The notes: generated from the sequence alone by a model not told the origin. A stretch of 64,000 nucleotides of DNA from Artemia franciscana (GCF_032884065.1 NC_088873.1:33514227-33578226); one strand, 5' to 3'. Counted from the stretch's first letter, positions 49,581 to 63,516 are shown. Numbers and translations: made by a program.

Positions 49581-50400
49581 CGGACAAGGGATTACAATCA
49601 AGCAAAATTACCCATAAAGAAAAAAAGGATATAACATCCCTTACTTACCACAAACTCAAAACGAAGAAATTTGTTGGCGATTTCGATTCAAAAATGTCTG
49701 AAATTGATAAAGCCCTAGGACTTGGAAAAGCCATAGAAAAGAGAAAAAAGATCAATGCATGAAAACTAAAACCCAGATATCAGTAATATAGAGATCTAAA
49801 ATATAATTAAACCAATTGAGACCTAATTTAGACAAAGGAAATTTATGATGGACAATACGCATTATTAAACGAATTGCCCACAGTATGGAATTTCTTCAAA
49901 CAACTATGGAATAGACCAAAATGAGCTAGTACAGCTGAGAAAAAGCATACAAAAGAAGAGATAATTTTCTCTAAAATAAAACCAACAGAAGTTCAAACAA
50001 AAATGTAACAGATATTCCTCTAAACACACAAGAAACCGCTCCAACTGAAATCTGAACAACTAAAATTGAGTCTGACCTTGTAACAAGAACATATAAAATA
50101 CAAGAAACAATAAAAGGTTTAAAAATAGAAGTAACATCTAATTATACCAACGGTACTACTAAACCGAAATGTAGATTCAAATGTCAATACTACTGTAGGA
50201 TAATAAATGCTACAACGGAAACAACAAAAATCAACACAACCTTCCGTATTCGGAATCTTACTACTAATAACAATATCGAGGTAACCACGAACAAAGTATT
50301 GGAAACCTCAAAGTGTACAAAAAATGTGAAAAGACTACCTTCTGGGAATCCAATACACAGAACGAGGAAACTACATCCGAAACTGAATATGCCCCAAAGA
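49581..50400 (+). pseudogene. Decayed retroelement sequence before env (middle element)
   Basis: Short open stretches in several frames (near 49640-49760, 49850-49920 and 50000-50160) suggest an old coding region, but no domain is identifiable. It leads into env-like sequence. Confidence 0.35.
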
Positions 50401-52035
50401 GAATGATGGACCATTGATGGTGAAAAAACTTGCGCAAAACTGGCCATGGCTGACGAACCAGCAAAACCAGTTAGAACTCCTCCCGGAATTAACAATAGAA
50501 AATGCTCATAAAATATCTACCCACTAAGCATACCTTATATAGTACGGACAAAGGCTGGATGCGTTATTTTAACTATTCAATGCAGAAATACAAAAGCTGA
50601 AACAAAGCACGACACGTGTATTTGAGGTATTTATCCGTAGGATATATATAAAAGATCGAAAACTTTTATCCCAATAGTTGGGGAACTTGCTTCTCGCTTG
50701 CTAGGTTTGTCAAACGAAGAAGAATCAAATATATTAATAGATTATGTTAAAAGACTAAATACAGCCAGGAATACCACATTACATGTAAAAAAATAAAAGC
50801 AAGTATAGACAACTATCGAAAAGATAAATTGAGGCCATATCCAAAATAATCGCAAGAACAGTCAACACAATGAATTATTTAAAAAAGGAGGTCGGGTTAA
50901 AAAAGGAGGTTCCTACGACTTAGTAGATCCCTTAGACCTAAAAAACATTCTAAACGAGATAAAAAAAACCCTCTTAACATTTGGTCTCCATTTGCCAGTA
51001 GAACCGGAAGTAGCTAACCTATTCTTATAGTATACCAAATTAAAAGAGCATATTACCGAAATTAATGAACAACTATTTGCTGCAGTAACATTGCCATTAA
51101 TTAATCAACAGTCCATATATGACCTATACAAAATATCTACGTACGCTATTAACATAAAAGAAACAAACTCCTTCGTGAACATCATCCCAGAAGCAGAATA
51201 TATGTTAATAGATCAGGACAGAAGAAAATACGCACTAGCAAATGCCCAGGAATTAAAGGAATGCGTGTCATTTAAAAATTTAGTCTGCCAACTAGCATTA
51301 CCCATATATAACGTAAAAACTGGATCATGCAAGCTAGATCTGTTCCTAAGGGAATCACAGCAACAAGATATTCCTAACTCATATGAAGCTCTAATAGGAA
51401 GCACAAAAAGAGAAACCTTTATTAATTTACGAAACAATTTATGGTTATTTACAGTACCAAGAAAAACGGTAGGAACTCTATCCTACTACAACAATACGGA
51501 AAAAACTGACCCGAGTTATCGAACCGAAATATTGTAACAAAACGTTTTAACTATTACAATTAAACAAGTTTGTAGACTTGTAGCTAAAGAGACAACAGTG
51601 CAAACACCTTTAATCACAACTAGCACTAATGTCATGAGCCCGAATCTAATAGACTTTCAAGGAATAGACTTGTCCTTCACAATCCAGAACATAAACAATG
51701 AGGAATCTAAAACATACATATGGCTTAAAATAGAGAAGATTAAAGGTACAATACAATTAACGAAAATAAAAGAAGCATTAGATCTACAAATACCTTTATT
51801 CACAGACGAGGACCAAAGATTAAAGTGAGTAGAAAGCCAATACGGGTTGTTCTCACCAAGTTCATGGTACAATATTATAATCACAATATTAATGGTATTT
51901 GTTATTTCACTAACAATAAGAGCGCTGCAAACAGTAAACTCTGGAAAACTCATGAAGCGAAGAAAGACAAAAAATTATATAATTGAGCCAGATGAGATGC
52001 ATCAATTAAACCCTACTGCTGTTGATGATATGTAA
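50401..52035 (+). pseudogene. Envelope-like (env) remnant, middle copy
   Basis: Parallel to the env remnants at 35135 and 55330 but clearly more diverged, with a different set of breaks. The frame 51091-51537 is open for 148 codons, longer than in either duplicated block, and the last part ends with a transmembrane segment and a basic tail. Stops and frameshifts prevent a full protein. An LTR follows after 430 bases. Confidence 0.5.
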
Positions 52036-52461
52036 GTCGTTATGACTGGGAGGATATGACAGCACAAGAAAATCAACAGGTTTTTTCCTCTATATTCACT
52101 TATCCTTTCCCTACTGTAAGAAATATTGTTGATTAATGACAGCTTAAAGGCTATGATGCAATGTATTGCGTTTCGTTTTGGCGAATTACATCAAAAATAT
52201 TAAATTAAATAAAATTAGCTCAGTCAATTGACTAATAAAACAAGATAACAAATGATAATAAAACAGATAACGCTTAAAAACAATACAAATGCAGAAGAGA
52301 GCGGGAACGAGAAAGAAGAGCCGTATTACCGGCCATACTTTTGTACTTAAACTGCAGGGGATAGGTGTTCCGGGTCCCGCACTTCCCATTTTTGTAGAAA
52401 CGTAAAAACAATACAGACTAAAAAATTCCTGATTTTTTTTAGCAATAAACATACTTAAGGG
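52036..52461 (+). other. Segment between env and LTR, middle copy
   Basis: No gene. Includes the GGGATAGGTGTTCCGGGTCC segment shared with 57955-58170 and, inverted, with 31960-32080, so it belongs to the same element. Confidence 0.6.
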
Positions 52462-53897
52462 TGATAAACTAGAAAATGACATTATATTAGTTCAATTAGT
52501 GAATTGGGCAAGGACACGAAAATTGTGAATGGTGTGAAGACAACATTCCAAAGAATAAGTGATGAACGATTAAAGAAATTGCCAATAGTGAATTGAAAAT
52601 TTAAATTAAATAAAAGTACCAGTGGCTATTTTATTATATAATCTTGATATATTTTTACACCTTAATGTTAAAATAACCCGGATCAATTGAAAATTGAATA
52701 TTATAGATAAAATTGATAATAATTCAAATAAAACATACAAATGGAATCAGGTATTTATGTGTAAGTATAGTTGATGTCAAGTGCTGTCGTTATGTAATTC
52801 TAATAAGTGTAAAGTGTAGGGTCCATATAAGGTGTAGGGACATCAATCTACAAATTTTGAATAATCATTCTAATGTGTAGGAATTATAATAAAAGTATTT
52901 AATAGGCAATATAGAATTTTAAGAATGCAATATTTAAAGAAAGGGATTGGTCTGATTGATGAGAACATCTATCTACAGCGGGAAAGGGGATATGTAACAT
53001 ATAGGACAGCACCCCCCACATAAAATTCAGGACGACAAATCCCTCATTCATACCCCTTTAGAAAATTTTAAATTCAGGACCTAATCCCCTTTAGAGAATT
53101 TTAAAGTAAAAATCTTTGAAGCATCTATAAATTTTAATGTTAAATTCAATACTCGATGACGTGCTTATGGAGCATTTTGCATCTTATGGCTATTTGATTT
53201 TGATTGGCTAATTCAAATTGACTATGAGTTGTTACTGTAAGAGTCTGTAACCGGTTAATATGAACTAAAAAAAAACAGAAGGGAGACTCGTTGTTCCCTT
53301 CTCTTTTATCTCTTGGGAGTGGAAACGAGTCAATGTATCATGATTGGGTAACACCAATGGTATTAAGACATTTTTCGTGGAGGTCACCCACCCAGGTCAT
53401 CTGCCAAGTTCTCGTTTTAGAAATCCAGTTTTGGTATTATTTGGATAGGAGACAGACAACCGAGGCAAGCAGTTGAGTTCTGGCGCTTATGTGTACCATT
53501 TCATGCTAGAGATTTTGAAGTTGTCTTATCCAAAGTTGTATGTGAGTACGAAAATGAAATTATTGTCTTTGTATCATATTTGTCTATGAACTAAGGCATC
53601 AGGTACAGTTCCTCTAGTCTTTCAGGTACGTTCCCAAGGGAATTTATACAGATTAGGAGACCTTAACCTCACGGAGATGATTATGTCTCCCAGGTTACTG
53701 GAGATTATTCATAGAACCTTCTTATTCTGTTAGTTATTTAGCTCCCATATCTAGATTTGAATATCCCATCTTATATCAATATTAAGCTACCAAGACCAAG
53801 AAAAGTTCCAAGTATTTCGTAGCAACAAAACTCCCAGTAATCCTCCTTTAGCAAACACCCGCCAACTTCGCTCTATGATAAAAAAAAAACCGTAACA
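52462..53897 (+). mobile_element. LTR, 1436 bp, middle copy
   Basis: TGATAAACTAGAAAATGAC to CGTAACA, with TG...CA limits. It has one copy of the 230-bp module. It is not followed by the primer-binding-like sequence seen at 38957, so it is probably a 3' LTR of a truncated element. Confidence 0.8.
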
Positions 53898-54222
53898 TCT
53901 CCACATGCGAAATTGAGTTGGCAGAGAGTATGTAACTGCAAAAAGACCAGAAAATTTTTGATAAGATTGCATAAACATTTGTTATTCCGGTTGTAGAAAA
54001 AACTGTAAATGATGATTCTTGCTGAAATCTTAGTCCCCTTGTTATAATTTTAATTCTAGGTAATTTTCCACTTCTTATTGTGCTAGACAAAAATTCAAAT
54101 ATAAGGGAGGGATCCTGCCTTAGAAACTTAAGACTAAAATCACCCATTATTACAAAAATTACAATAAAGGCAAATTAACCTTTTGGAATATCATTAAGAT
54201 ACTTTACAAATAGACAGATAGA
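53898..54222. other. No recognised feature
   Basis: Flank of the middle LTR, AT-rich, without a frame or terminus that I can identify. Confidence 0.5.
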
Positions 54223-54345
54223 GCCACATTGAGAGTGGTACATTTTTTTCCTTTTGTTGAAGTAACCAAAGCCTGGCAAATCCTGTAAAATTCAGCATCA
54301 GCAGACCCGTACTTAAAAATTGACTAATATCTTCATGGAAGTAAA
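54223..54345 (+). repeat. Isolated copy of a pre-env segment
   Basis: GAGAGTGGTACATTTTTTTCC and TTGACTAATATCTTCATGGA match 35030-35135 and 55225-55330. It is diverged and lies alone, about 360 bases before duplicated block copy 2. Confidence 0.75.
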
Positions 54346-54571
54346 ATCCTAAATTAAATCCAGGTCCAAATTTTTACTTTAAAACTAATAAAGTCCCTGC
54401 AGAAGAATTTATTTCTTCAATAGAACTTTCAATTTAGATATATGAAATCTTTTTCAATAAATGAACTTTCATTTAGATTTCATTTCGATAGAACTGACTC
54501 AATCAAATTTTGGAGCTTAGCAATGCTGAGTGTTTTTCTTTGCTGTGTTTTTTTCTACTATTGAAATCCAG

Positions 54572-54910
54572 TCAGATTGCTGGGCATTCAAGACCCTGAC
54601 AGAAGAAAGACAACGTGACTTTGAAACTCAAGTTTGGAAGCAATTTGGATATATCAAGGCTTTTGGAGCCATTGGAGCCTTTTTAGCCTTGATATTAACA
54701 GAAGTCATAATATCCCAGTATTCCATTCTTATATTCGCAAAGTTACTACCTTTATTGATGTTCTCTATTATCCTATCGGATCTTATATTTTATATCTGCC
54801 TCTTTGAAGAAGTTAGACCACTGGCTGATGGTAATGATCCAAAAGAAATCAGAAGATCAGAAGATCCAGATCAGGCACATGTCATCGTTGGAGTGGCAAA
54901 CCAGGTTTAA
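54572..54910 (+). CDS. Multi-pass membrane protein exon, paralogue 2
   Basis: A splice-acceptor-like CTACTATTGAAATCCAG precedes an open frame of about 112 codons. It reads CWAFKTLTEERQRDFETQVW, a helix KAFGAIGAFLALILTEVI, a second helix LLPLLMFSIILSDLIFYICL, and ends in a charged tail with PKEIRRSEDPDQAHV before CAG/GTTTAAT, a possible donor. Two helices and flanking charged loops suggest one exon of a membrane protein. It shares a pattern with 33842-34352. The right part lies in duplicated block copy 2 and also occurs at 34512. The family is not known. Confidence 0.45.
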   Translation, partial: SDCWAFKTLTEERQRDFETQVWKQFGYIKAFGAIGAFLALILTEVIISQYSILIFAKLLPLLMFSIILSDLIFYICLFEEVRPLADGNDPKEIRRSEDPDQAHVIVGVANQV

Positions 54911-55329
54911 TGGATCCAATCAGGATTCAACCAGGATGAAAACAGCTGTAAGGATTGTATTTTCAAAAATATTAAGAATAACTCTGTGTGGCTCCAAATT
55001 TTTTGCCTATTTTTACTACCAATGATGTTTGCTGGGCTTGACAGAGGTTCAGTGTCGTACTAATTTTCAGGGCTTTTGGAAGATATATTTTTTTTATTTT
55101 GGATTGACGGGATTAACAGTAGATATGCTAGGCGCTATTTTGAATTGACAGTTCAGTACATCCTTGGAGAAGGCGCGTCTTTTCCTTTGTCTGGCCTGAC
55201 CCTTTACCAAGTAGAACCGCATGGAGAGGGGTACATTTTTGTCCCATTGTTGAAGTAACCGAGGCCCTACAAATCCTCTAAAATTCAGCATTAGCAGACC
55301 TGTTCTTAAAAATTGACTAATATCTTCAT

Positions 55330-56838
55330 GAAAAAAAAACTTGCGCACGACTGGCCATGGCTGACGAGCCAGCAAAAATGAGTTAGAACTCCTCCCGGAA
55401 TTAACAATAGAAAATGCTCATAAAATATCTACTCACCAGGCATTCCTTATATTGTACAGAAAAAGGCTGGAAGTGTTATTTGAACTATTCAATGCAGAAA
55501 TACAAAAGCTTAAACAAAGCACGACATGTATATTAGAACACTTATCCGTAGGATAAATATAAAAGATTGAAAGGTTTAATCTCAATAGTTTGGGAACTTG
55601 CTTCTCGCTTGTTCGGTTTGTCCAACGAAGAAGATTTAAATATATCAAGATATTATGTTAAAAGACTAAAAGCAGCCATGAATACCACATTATATGCACA
55701 GAAAACACAAGCAAGTACAGCCAACTATCAAAGACATAAAAATTGAGGCCATATCAAAAAAAAAGAACGGTCAACACAATGAATTATTTAAAAAATGAGG
55801 TCAACAGAGTAATTTCTGATTCTAGTTTAACGATGGCTTCACTTGACTTTATTATAATTTCATTATTGAATTTAGCTACTGATGTCAGTAAATTTGAGTT
55901 TGCATTATTTGAATTAACAGGAAGATCCCATTCCTACGTCTTAGTAGATGCCTCAATTCTAAAAAATATTCTAAACGAGATAAAAACCTACTTAACATTT
56001 GGTCTCCATTTGCCAGTATAACCGGAAGTAGCTAACCCATTCTTATATTATACCAAACTAAAAGTGCATATCACCTAAATTAATTGAAAACTTTTTGCGG
56101 TAGTAAGAATTCCATAAATTAATCAACAGTCCATATATGACCTAAACAAAATATTTACCTTCCCAATTAACATAAAAGAAACAAGCTCCTTCATGAGCAT
56201 CATCTGAGAAGCAGAATATATGTTAATAGATCAGGACCGAAGAAAACACGTATTAGCAAATACCCAGGAATTAAAGGAATTTGTGTCATTTAAAAATTTA
56301 GTCTGTCAACTAACATTACCCATATATAACGTAAAAATAGGATCATGCATGCTAGATCTGTTCTTAAAGGAATCACAACAACAAGATATTCTTAACTCAT
56401 ATGAAACCCTAATAGGAAGCGCAAAAAGAGAAACCTTTATTAATTTACGAAACGATTTATGGTTATTTACAGTACCAAAAAAAATTGACCCCAGTTATCG
56501 AACCGAAATATTGTTACAAGACGTTGGAACTATTAGAGAAGATTAAAGGTACAATGCAATTAACGAAAATAAAAGAAAAATTGGATCTAAAAATACCTTT
56601 ATTCACTGACGAGGACCAAAGATTAAAGTACTTAGAAAGCCAATACGGATTGTTCTCACCAAGTTCATGGTACAATATTATAATCACAATATTTATGGTA
56701 TTAATTCTTTCACTAGCAATAAGAACGCTACTAACAGTAAACTATGTAAAACTCATGAAGCGAAGAAAGACAAAAAATGATATAATAGAGCCACAAGAGA
56801 TGAATCAATTAAACCTTACTGCTCCTGCTGATATTTAA
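55330..56838 (+). pseudogene. Envelope-like (env) remnant, block copy 2
   Basis: Same frames and breaks as 35135-36643 with few base differences. One stop of copy 1 is read through here: the frame starting at 55743 is open for 92 codons, against 62 in copy 1. It ends with the transmembrane segment and basic tail. It remains broken elsewhere. Confidence 0.5.
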
Positions 56839-58172
56839 GCCATTATAACAGGGAAGATATGACAATACTGGAAAATTAAGAGGTTTTATCCCGTACATTC
56901 ACATATCCTTTCCCTACTAAAAGAAATATTGTTGATGTATGACAGCTGAAAGGCTATGATGCAATATATTGTATTTCTTTTTGGCGTATCCCGTCAAAAG
57001 TATTAAACATTTGGCAGACAATTTTATTTAAATATAGACCTCCAACAAGTACGGAAAATCTGTTCCTTTTTATAAATGTGCAAGAGAATTAAGAGGTCAT
57101 CTCTCTTAAATTCGGTATTTTGCTCCCAAGGCAAAAATAGTATAAATGCACGATAGTTGGAAGGCTATGATACAATAAATTGTGTTTGTTTTGGACAAAA
57201 TCAGGCATTTGAAGTTTAAAAACTGGAGAAAAATATAATCCAAAGTAAATCAATACCTCTATGTAATCATATATTTAACCGCCCCTTTTGAATAGTGCTT
57301 TTATATTTACATGTCCCCATATTGATTTAAAGATACTGTTAGATCGATACACATAAGATAGTATTCTTATTTACTATATGACCTTATATACCTCACTTTA
57401 CTTCTAATGTACCCAAAAATTTATCAGAGATTTAATTATCCTTTGGAACGACTGCAATTATTTACGTTATAACAATGCTTCTTAGTTACGTACAGTTATT
57501 ATTATTTTGTGTGTTAACAATAGAATTCTACTTGGAAATTTTTATTATAGAAATTGGCACACTCTGGCAATAGCCGACGATACGTCTTGGTCAAAAATTG
57601 AGAAACACTTATCATGATTTATCAACCGCCGAAAAATGCCCAAATCACACATTTGATTCAACCAGACAGCTGTTGACCAAAGTAACACGCCTCATATAGC
57701 CTCACCTACTTTCCTACAATCATTTTCATCTTCCCAACTGAACACCGTGGACCTGAGAAGCCGTAATATTCAGTTGAGCAGGTACAACCACCACACACCC
57801 ACGAAGACACCAAAAGTAATAATCTGCATCAAAATGGAAACCCAACATTAGCAACGTCACGAACATAGATGAAGATTTAGAACAGAATAACTTGAACCCT
57901 AATTTTATAACTTATGCATTAATATGCCAAGTAAGATCTTAAATAGTACTTCAGTCGATTGACTAATAAAACTATACACATAACGCTTAAAAACAATACA
58001 AATGCAGAAGAGAGTGGGAACAGGGGAGAAGAGCCTTAGTACCGGCCGTATTTTTGTACTGAAATTGCTGGGGATAGGTGTTCTGGGTCCCTCACTTCCC
58101 ATTTTATTAGAAGCTTAAAAACAATACAGACTTAGCAATTGCTAAAGTTTTAAGCAGTAAAACACTTCGAGG
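56839..58172 (+). other. Env-LTR interval, copy 2, with 0.7 kb absent from copy 1
   Basis: The segment 57414-58165 is replaced in copy 1 by about 60 bases. Its right half (57955-58170) has the GGGATAGGTGTTCTGGGTCC segment that also precedes the middle LTR, so copy 2 holds the ancestral arrangement and copy 1 suffered a deletion. Confidence 0.7.
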
Positions 58173-59857
58173 TGACAAACTAGAAAATGACATTATATGA
58201 GTTCAATTAGTGAATTGGACAAGGACACGAAAATTGTGAATAGGTGTAAAGATAACATTCCAAAAAATAAGTGATGGACGATTAAAGAAAGTGCCAATAG
58301 TGAATTGAAAATTTACATTAAATAAAAGTACCAGTGGTGATTTTATTATATAATCTTGAAATATTTTTACACCTTAATGTTAAAATACCTGTTATCCATT
58401 GAGAATTAAATATAATAGATAAAATTGATTATAATTCAATTAAAAACAAACAACTGGAATCAGGTATTCATGTGTAAACACAGTTGATTTCAAGTGCTGT
58501 CGTTATGCAATTTTAATAAGTGTAAGGTGTAGGGTCCATATAAGGTGTAGGGATTTAAATCTACAAATTTTGAATAATCATTCAACGGTGAAGGAATTAT
58601 AATAAAAGTATTTAATAGACATTATAGAATTTTAAAAATGCAATATTTAAAGAAAGGGATTAGTCTGATTGATGAAGACATCAAGCTACAACGGGAAAGG
58701 GGCTATGTAACATATAGGCCAGCACCCCCCCTATAAAACTCAAGACCAAATCTCTCATTCGTATCCCTTTAGAAAATCTTAAATTCAGGACCAAATATCT
58801 CATTCATATCCCCCTTTAGAAAATTTAAAGTAAAATTATTTGAAGCATTTATAAATTTTAAAGTTAAATTCAATACTCCATAAGATACGTGCTTATGAAG
58901 TATTGCGCACCTTATGGCTATTTGATTTTGATTGGCTAATTCAAATTGACTATGAGTTAGCCAATCAAAATCGAATCTCTATTACTGGTGTATATGAACT
59001 CAAAAACCAGAAGGTAAAATCCTTGTTCCCTTCTCTTTTGTCTCTTGGGAGTGGACACGAGTCAATGTATCATGATTGGGAAACACCAGTGATATTGCGA
59101 CATTTTCAGTATAGATCACCCACCCAGGTTATCTGCCGAGTTCTTGTCTTAGAAATCCAGTTTCGGTAGTATTTGAACAGGAGGAAGACAGCTAGGGCAA
59201 GCAGTTGAGTTCCTGCGCTTATGTGTACCCAGAAAACCAGAATGGAGAATCCTTGTTCCCTTCTCTTTTGTCTCTTGGGATTTAAAACTAGTCGTATCAT
59301 AATTGGGAATTACCAGTGGTATTCTGACATTTTCAGTAGATGTAACTTACCCAGATCATCTGCTCAGTACATTTTTTAGAAATCCAGTTTTTGTGTTAAT
59401 TGAACAGGAGGCAGACAGGCAGGGCAAGCAGTTGAGTTCTGGCGTTCATGTGTACCATTTTATGCTATAGGTTATTGAAGTTGTCTTATCCAAAGTTAAA
59501 ATGTGAGTACAAAATTAAAAATTTTTCTTTTAATCATTTTCTGTCTATGAACTAAGACATAAGGTAGAGTTCCTCTAGTGTTTCAGGCACGTTCCCAAGG
59601 GAATCTATATAGTTTAGGAGACCAGAATATAACAAAGATGATTCTGTCTTCTAGGTTACTGGACATTATTCATAGAACGTTCTTATTCTGTTAGTTATTT
59701 AGCTCCCATATCTAGATTTGAATATCCCATATCTCATACCGAAATTAAGCTACCAAGACGTAGAATAGTCTCAAATACCTCGTAGCAACAAAACTCCATA
59801 CTATCCCCATTTAAATAAATATCCCCTAACTTCGCTCGATTAAAAAAAACCGCAACA
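58173..59857 (+). mobile_element. LTR, 1685 bp, block copy 2
   Basis: TGACAAACTAGAAAATGAC to CGCAACA, with the 230-bp module twice and the hairpin at about 58920-58975. A TGGTGCGGCCCCGG primer-binding-like sequence follows at 59860. Confidence 0.8.
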
Positions 59858-60148
59858 TCTGGTGCGGCCCCGGAAAGAAAGACAGTAAAAGGAACTGTAG
59901 GTACCTGACAACATGACTGCGTACTAACATAGACCATTATGATTATTTACTAATTATTTTTCGATTTTTAAGTGTAGTGTAAATTTGTTTTTATTTTAGA
60001 TTTTTATATGCGTATACTCAATCCAAAAATAATCAAAATCTTTAAAATTAAAATGAAATACCAATAAAGTTTGCAACACTAATACAAATTACTATATACC
60101 GCATACCTTCTATAATGCTTTAAAAGGAACCTAACTGAAATAATAAAT

Positions 60149-61209
60149 ATGGCTCAGGAACAAGATGAATTATTAAAAGCGCAACAAATTATTGCAGCTT
60201 CGGTAGAAATTGCAAAATCATTATCAGAATATGAAGGATATACGGACATTGACTAATTCAACATCCATTTAGGACAATTTGTAGAAATGATAAAAATTGA
60301 CTTAAAAGTATTACAAAACATACTACTCTTAAGACTAAAAGGACAGACGCTAACGTTTTAAAACAAATTGAAAATACAATAGGCACAGAAGCCATCTCAA
60401 CAATTAACACGATAGAGTTATTGCAACAGGACTTCCAGAAAAGATTCACTGACACTAGTTCATTGAAAAAACTGAAACATGGCCTAGTAAAATTTTAACA
60501 GATTCAAAACGTAAGGAAGTACTTGCACAAAATTAGAATCGCAACAGTAGCGCGATACGGTCCAGGGGAAGGAGAGTTATATGAAAAAAAAACTTAATAC
60601 ATATAAACAGGGACTCAACCAAAAATTATATCGTCTATTAATAGCCAAAACTATTGATAACCTAGAACTCTCAGTTCAGGAAGTAGAAAGGGCCTTGGAA
60701 ATAGACTCAATTATCCTGCAACATCAAAAATTATCATTAAAAGCAGTAGAAAACAACACTGCTTTAAAATCAAGAGATTCTTCTCCGCAATTTTTCCCCC
60801 GAGAATCATCGCCAAAACCCATTCGATATCAAATTCGAACCACCAAACCTCCAAGACAAGTACATTTTGCCCCCAATAATCAATTGAGATCACAAATCAA
60901 TAATGAACCACTAAGGTGCTACACCTGTAACCGATTAGGCCATATAACAAGAAATTGTTTTCTAAACAACAATTATCGCCCTAATTTTAGGGGAACGAGC
61001 AACTGTTTGTCCAGGGGGACAAACTATACTGGGTACGCCACAAGAGGTAATTGAGGGAACACCCTATTAACAAGAGGTAATTACCAAACCCAAAATCAGA
61101 ATTTCCAACGCAATACGTATCAGTGTCGCGGAAGGACAAACCAACCTAGTAAAGGTTGGAATAGAAATACAAGAGGTGATAAAATGCAAATACAAGAGGA
61201 GAAATACAG
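60149..61209 (+). pseudogene. gag remnant with CCHC zinc knuckle, copy 2
   Basis: Parallel to copy 1. The knuckle reads CYTCNRLGHITRNC, closer to the usual form with Gly before His. Copy 2 carries additional stops, for example TAA near 60496 and TGA near 61051, so its frames are shorter. The fusion to antisense endonuclease is at the same base as in copy 1. Confidence 0.75.
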
Positions 61210-62650
61210 AGCAACCATATTTATAAAGCTCATTAATCATACTATTAGCACCTGGAGCCTTATTATGTTTAATCCTTTTAGTACTGTTGCTAATTCTTCC
61301 TCACTAAGAAAATCTTCCTTCACATCCAAGGTATCACAAACTTTTTCATTTTCATCTATATGTTTTCCTGCAACTGTATCTCGGTTTAGCACTTTCTCAA
61401 AATGTTCAACCCATCTTTCTTTAACTTTTTCCTTATCACTAATCGTGGTCTCATTTCTATCTATAGCCAGGACTAGTCCGGATTGACTACTTCCTTTCAA
61501 TTTATTAACATGCCAGTATAATATTTTACTATTATGCCGTCTAGCCGCATATTCCAGATCCTCAGCAATTTTATCCATGGCCTTCACTTCGCATCTCCTT
61601 AGTTCATATTTTAATGCTTTCTCCACTTTCTTTAAATTCCTTGTTTTCATACGACCTATCACTCAGATAATTCTTATACAAAATCCTTCTAATCTCTATT
61701 AAACCTAAAGTGTTTTCACTTATATTCCTAGTTGCAGTCTTAGAAATCTTCCCTAGGACACCATCAGCAACTTCATAAATTGTTTTTCTGAAATTATTCC
61801 ATCCATCTTCCACATTGTCAAATTTTAAACTCACAAGTTTAGTATTCAACTTTTCCTGAAAGTTTTTTCTCAAATTTTATCCTGGAGTCAACCAACATCA
61901 CAACTTTCCTGGAAGGATTTACCCTTCCGAAATTTCAGCCTTAGATTAACCTTATACACTACTAGATGGTAATCTTTACTTTTAACATCAATAACAGCAC
62001 TCCTATGTACCCTAGTATCTTGTATTGATCATGCTAGTCTTCTGTTTACAAAAACGTAATCAATAAGGTCAAGTTACGGGCCATTTTGTGACCAAACACC
62101 GTATTGGTTATAACTAGGTTGTTATACCTACAAAATTGCAAAAGCCTTTTACTGTTTTCTTTTCCTTCACCACAATTACCTAGGCTAGGATACCATCTAT
62201 CCCTATTTCTACCAACCTGGGCATTAAAATCTCCTAGCAAAAACACCATATTTCTACCCGGTACCCTGTATTTTTGCTCCTGTAACTGTAAGTAAAATTC
62301 ATCTGAGTTACTATGATCTATCAGTTGGTCCAACGGGGGCATATACCTCTATAACTGATACCCTAAACTTTTTAGTAATAAAATGAGCAATTAGTATTCT
62401 ATTTTTAACACCTTCCCAGCCTAAACAAGACTTAGTGGCTTCCTTATTCATCATGAGCCCTTCTTCCTGTCTATGTAACCCATCCTTCGTGCCAGAATAA
62501 ACAAATCCTATGTCACCTAATTTCATGCTTCCTACTCCTGGGATACGAGTTTCTGAAACTCTTAATAAATCCAGTTCAAACCGTCTGAATTCGTCAGTCA
62601 AAATGTCAATACGATAGTCATTTCTTAACGTCAAAACATTCCAAGTTCCA
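61210..62650 (-). pseudogene. RTE-type endonuclease and linker, copy 2
   Basis: Same as 40307-41755 with the motifs GDFNAQVGRNRD and KERWVEHFEKVLNRD. The endonuclease start codon is lost: where copy 1 has ATGAAAATTGG, copy 2 has TAAAAATTGG. The RT is missing as in copy 1. Confidence 0.85.
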
Positions 62651-63516
62651 ATTTTTACATTCTTTATATCATTGAAATTATTTTAGCCTCAGGAATAGCA
62701 GTGGTCCCAAGTACCAGTGCAGGACGGAGACCAAAATATCTTCCCAAGTCAACACCGAAGCACTTAATCCAGCTTAGAAATGGACTGCAATAAGCCCTGG
62801 GACCTCCAGTAAGTTGGAGTTTTTGTGCGATCCTGGGCCCTTCTTGGTCACAACATGGTTTTCAGCACTTGGCGATGCTCTTCTATCAACAAGAGCCGAA
62901 ATCCTTCACAGACAGTCCCAAGCCTATTATCTCCGAGTGATTATATATCCATGCCTTCAAATATTATCCTACTACGGGGAGGAAACCAATAGTAGATAAA
63001 TTAGTTAGGAAGAGGTTTTTCAGCCCTTAAACACCCATCGAAACAAACCAAGCCCAGAAAAATATCCAATAATCAGAATCCTGTACGAGTACTGTGTTGT
63101 TTACTAAGATATAGTTTCCTCAAGGGGTGCCACTCCTCAAGTGGGAAAAATTGGCTGCAAGTTTCCCAGTCTTGCAGGTACCCCGAAAGGGTCGAGGCAG
63201 CCTTTCACAGAGGCCGTTGTCCTTAAATCTGGATCTTACGCCCTGCCGCAGCTGTCCTCTTATAGAGAATCCTCCCACGATGGTGTTCTGCATCACCATG
63301 CAATTTAACCCATTACTGGGAAAATATTTGTAACTCATCTGACGTGTGAACACGGCAGTGGCCCCTGTTGAGTGTACATTTTAGGGACCTTCTTCCTCCT
63401 TCACCTGTATTTATGACTCCTAGGAGAGGGTTTCTCAGTTTCTATAATGGACCCCCTTGGACAAGGTACTACTTGGTGTTAGCCACCTATAGAGCCACTC
63501 TATCTATCTGTAGGGC
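62651..63516 (-). mobile_element. 5' UTR of the RTE-type element, copy 2
   Basis: Matches 41756-42613, with somewhat more differences near 62660-62790 than elsewhere in the block. Similarity ends at GGGCATTTC (63516). Confidence 0.65.

Larger units (their letters stand above)
54707..63516. repeat. Large duplicated block, copy 2 (8.8 kb)
   Basis: Nearly identical to 34512-42613, same orientation, with about 0.7 kb extra at 57414-58165. Differences are mostly single bases, so the duplication is recent relative to the divergence from the middle element. Confidence 0.95.
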
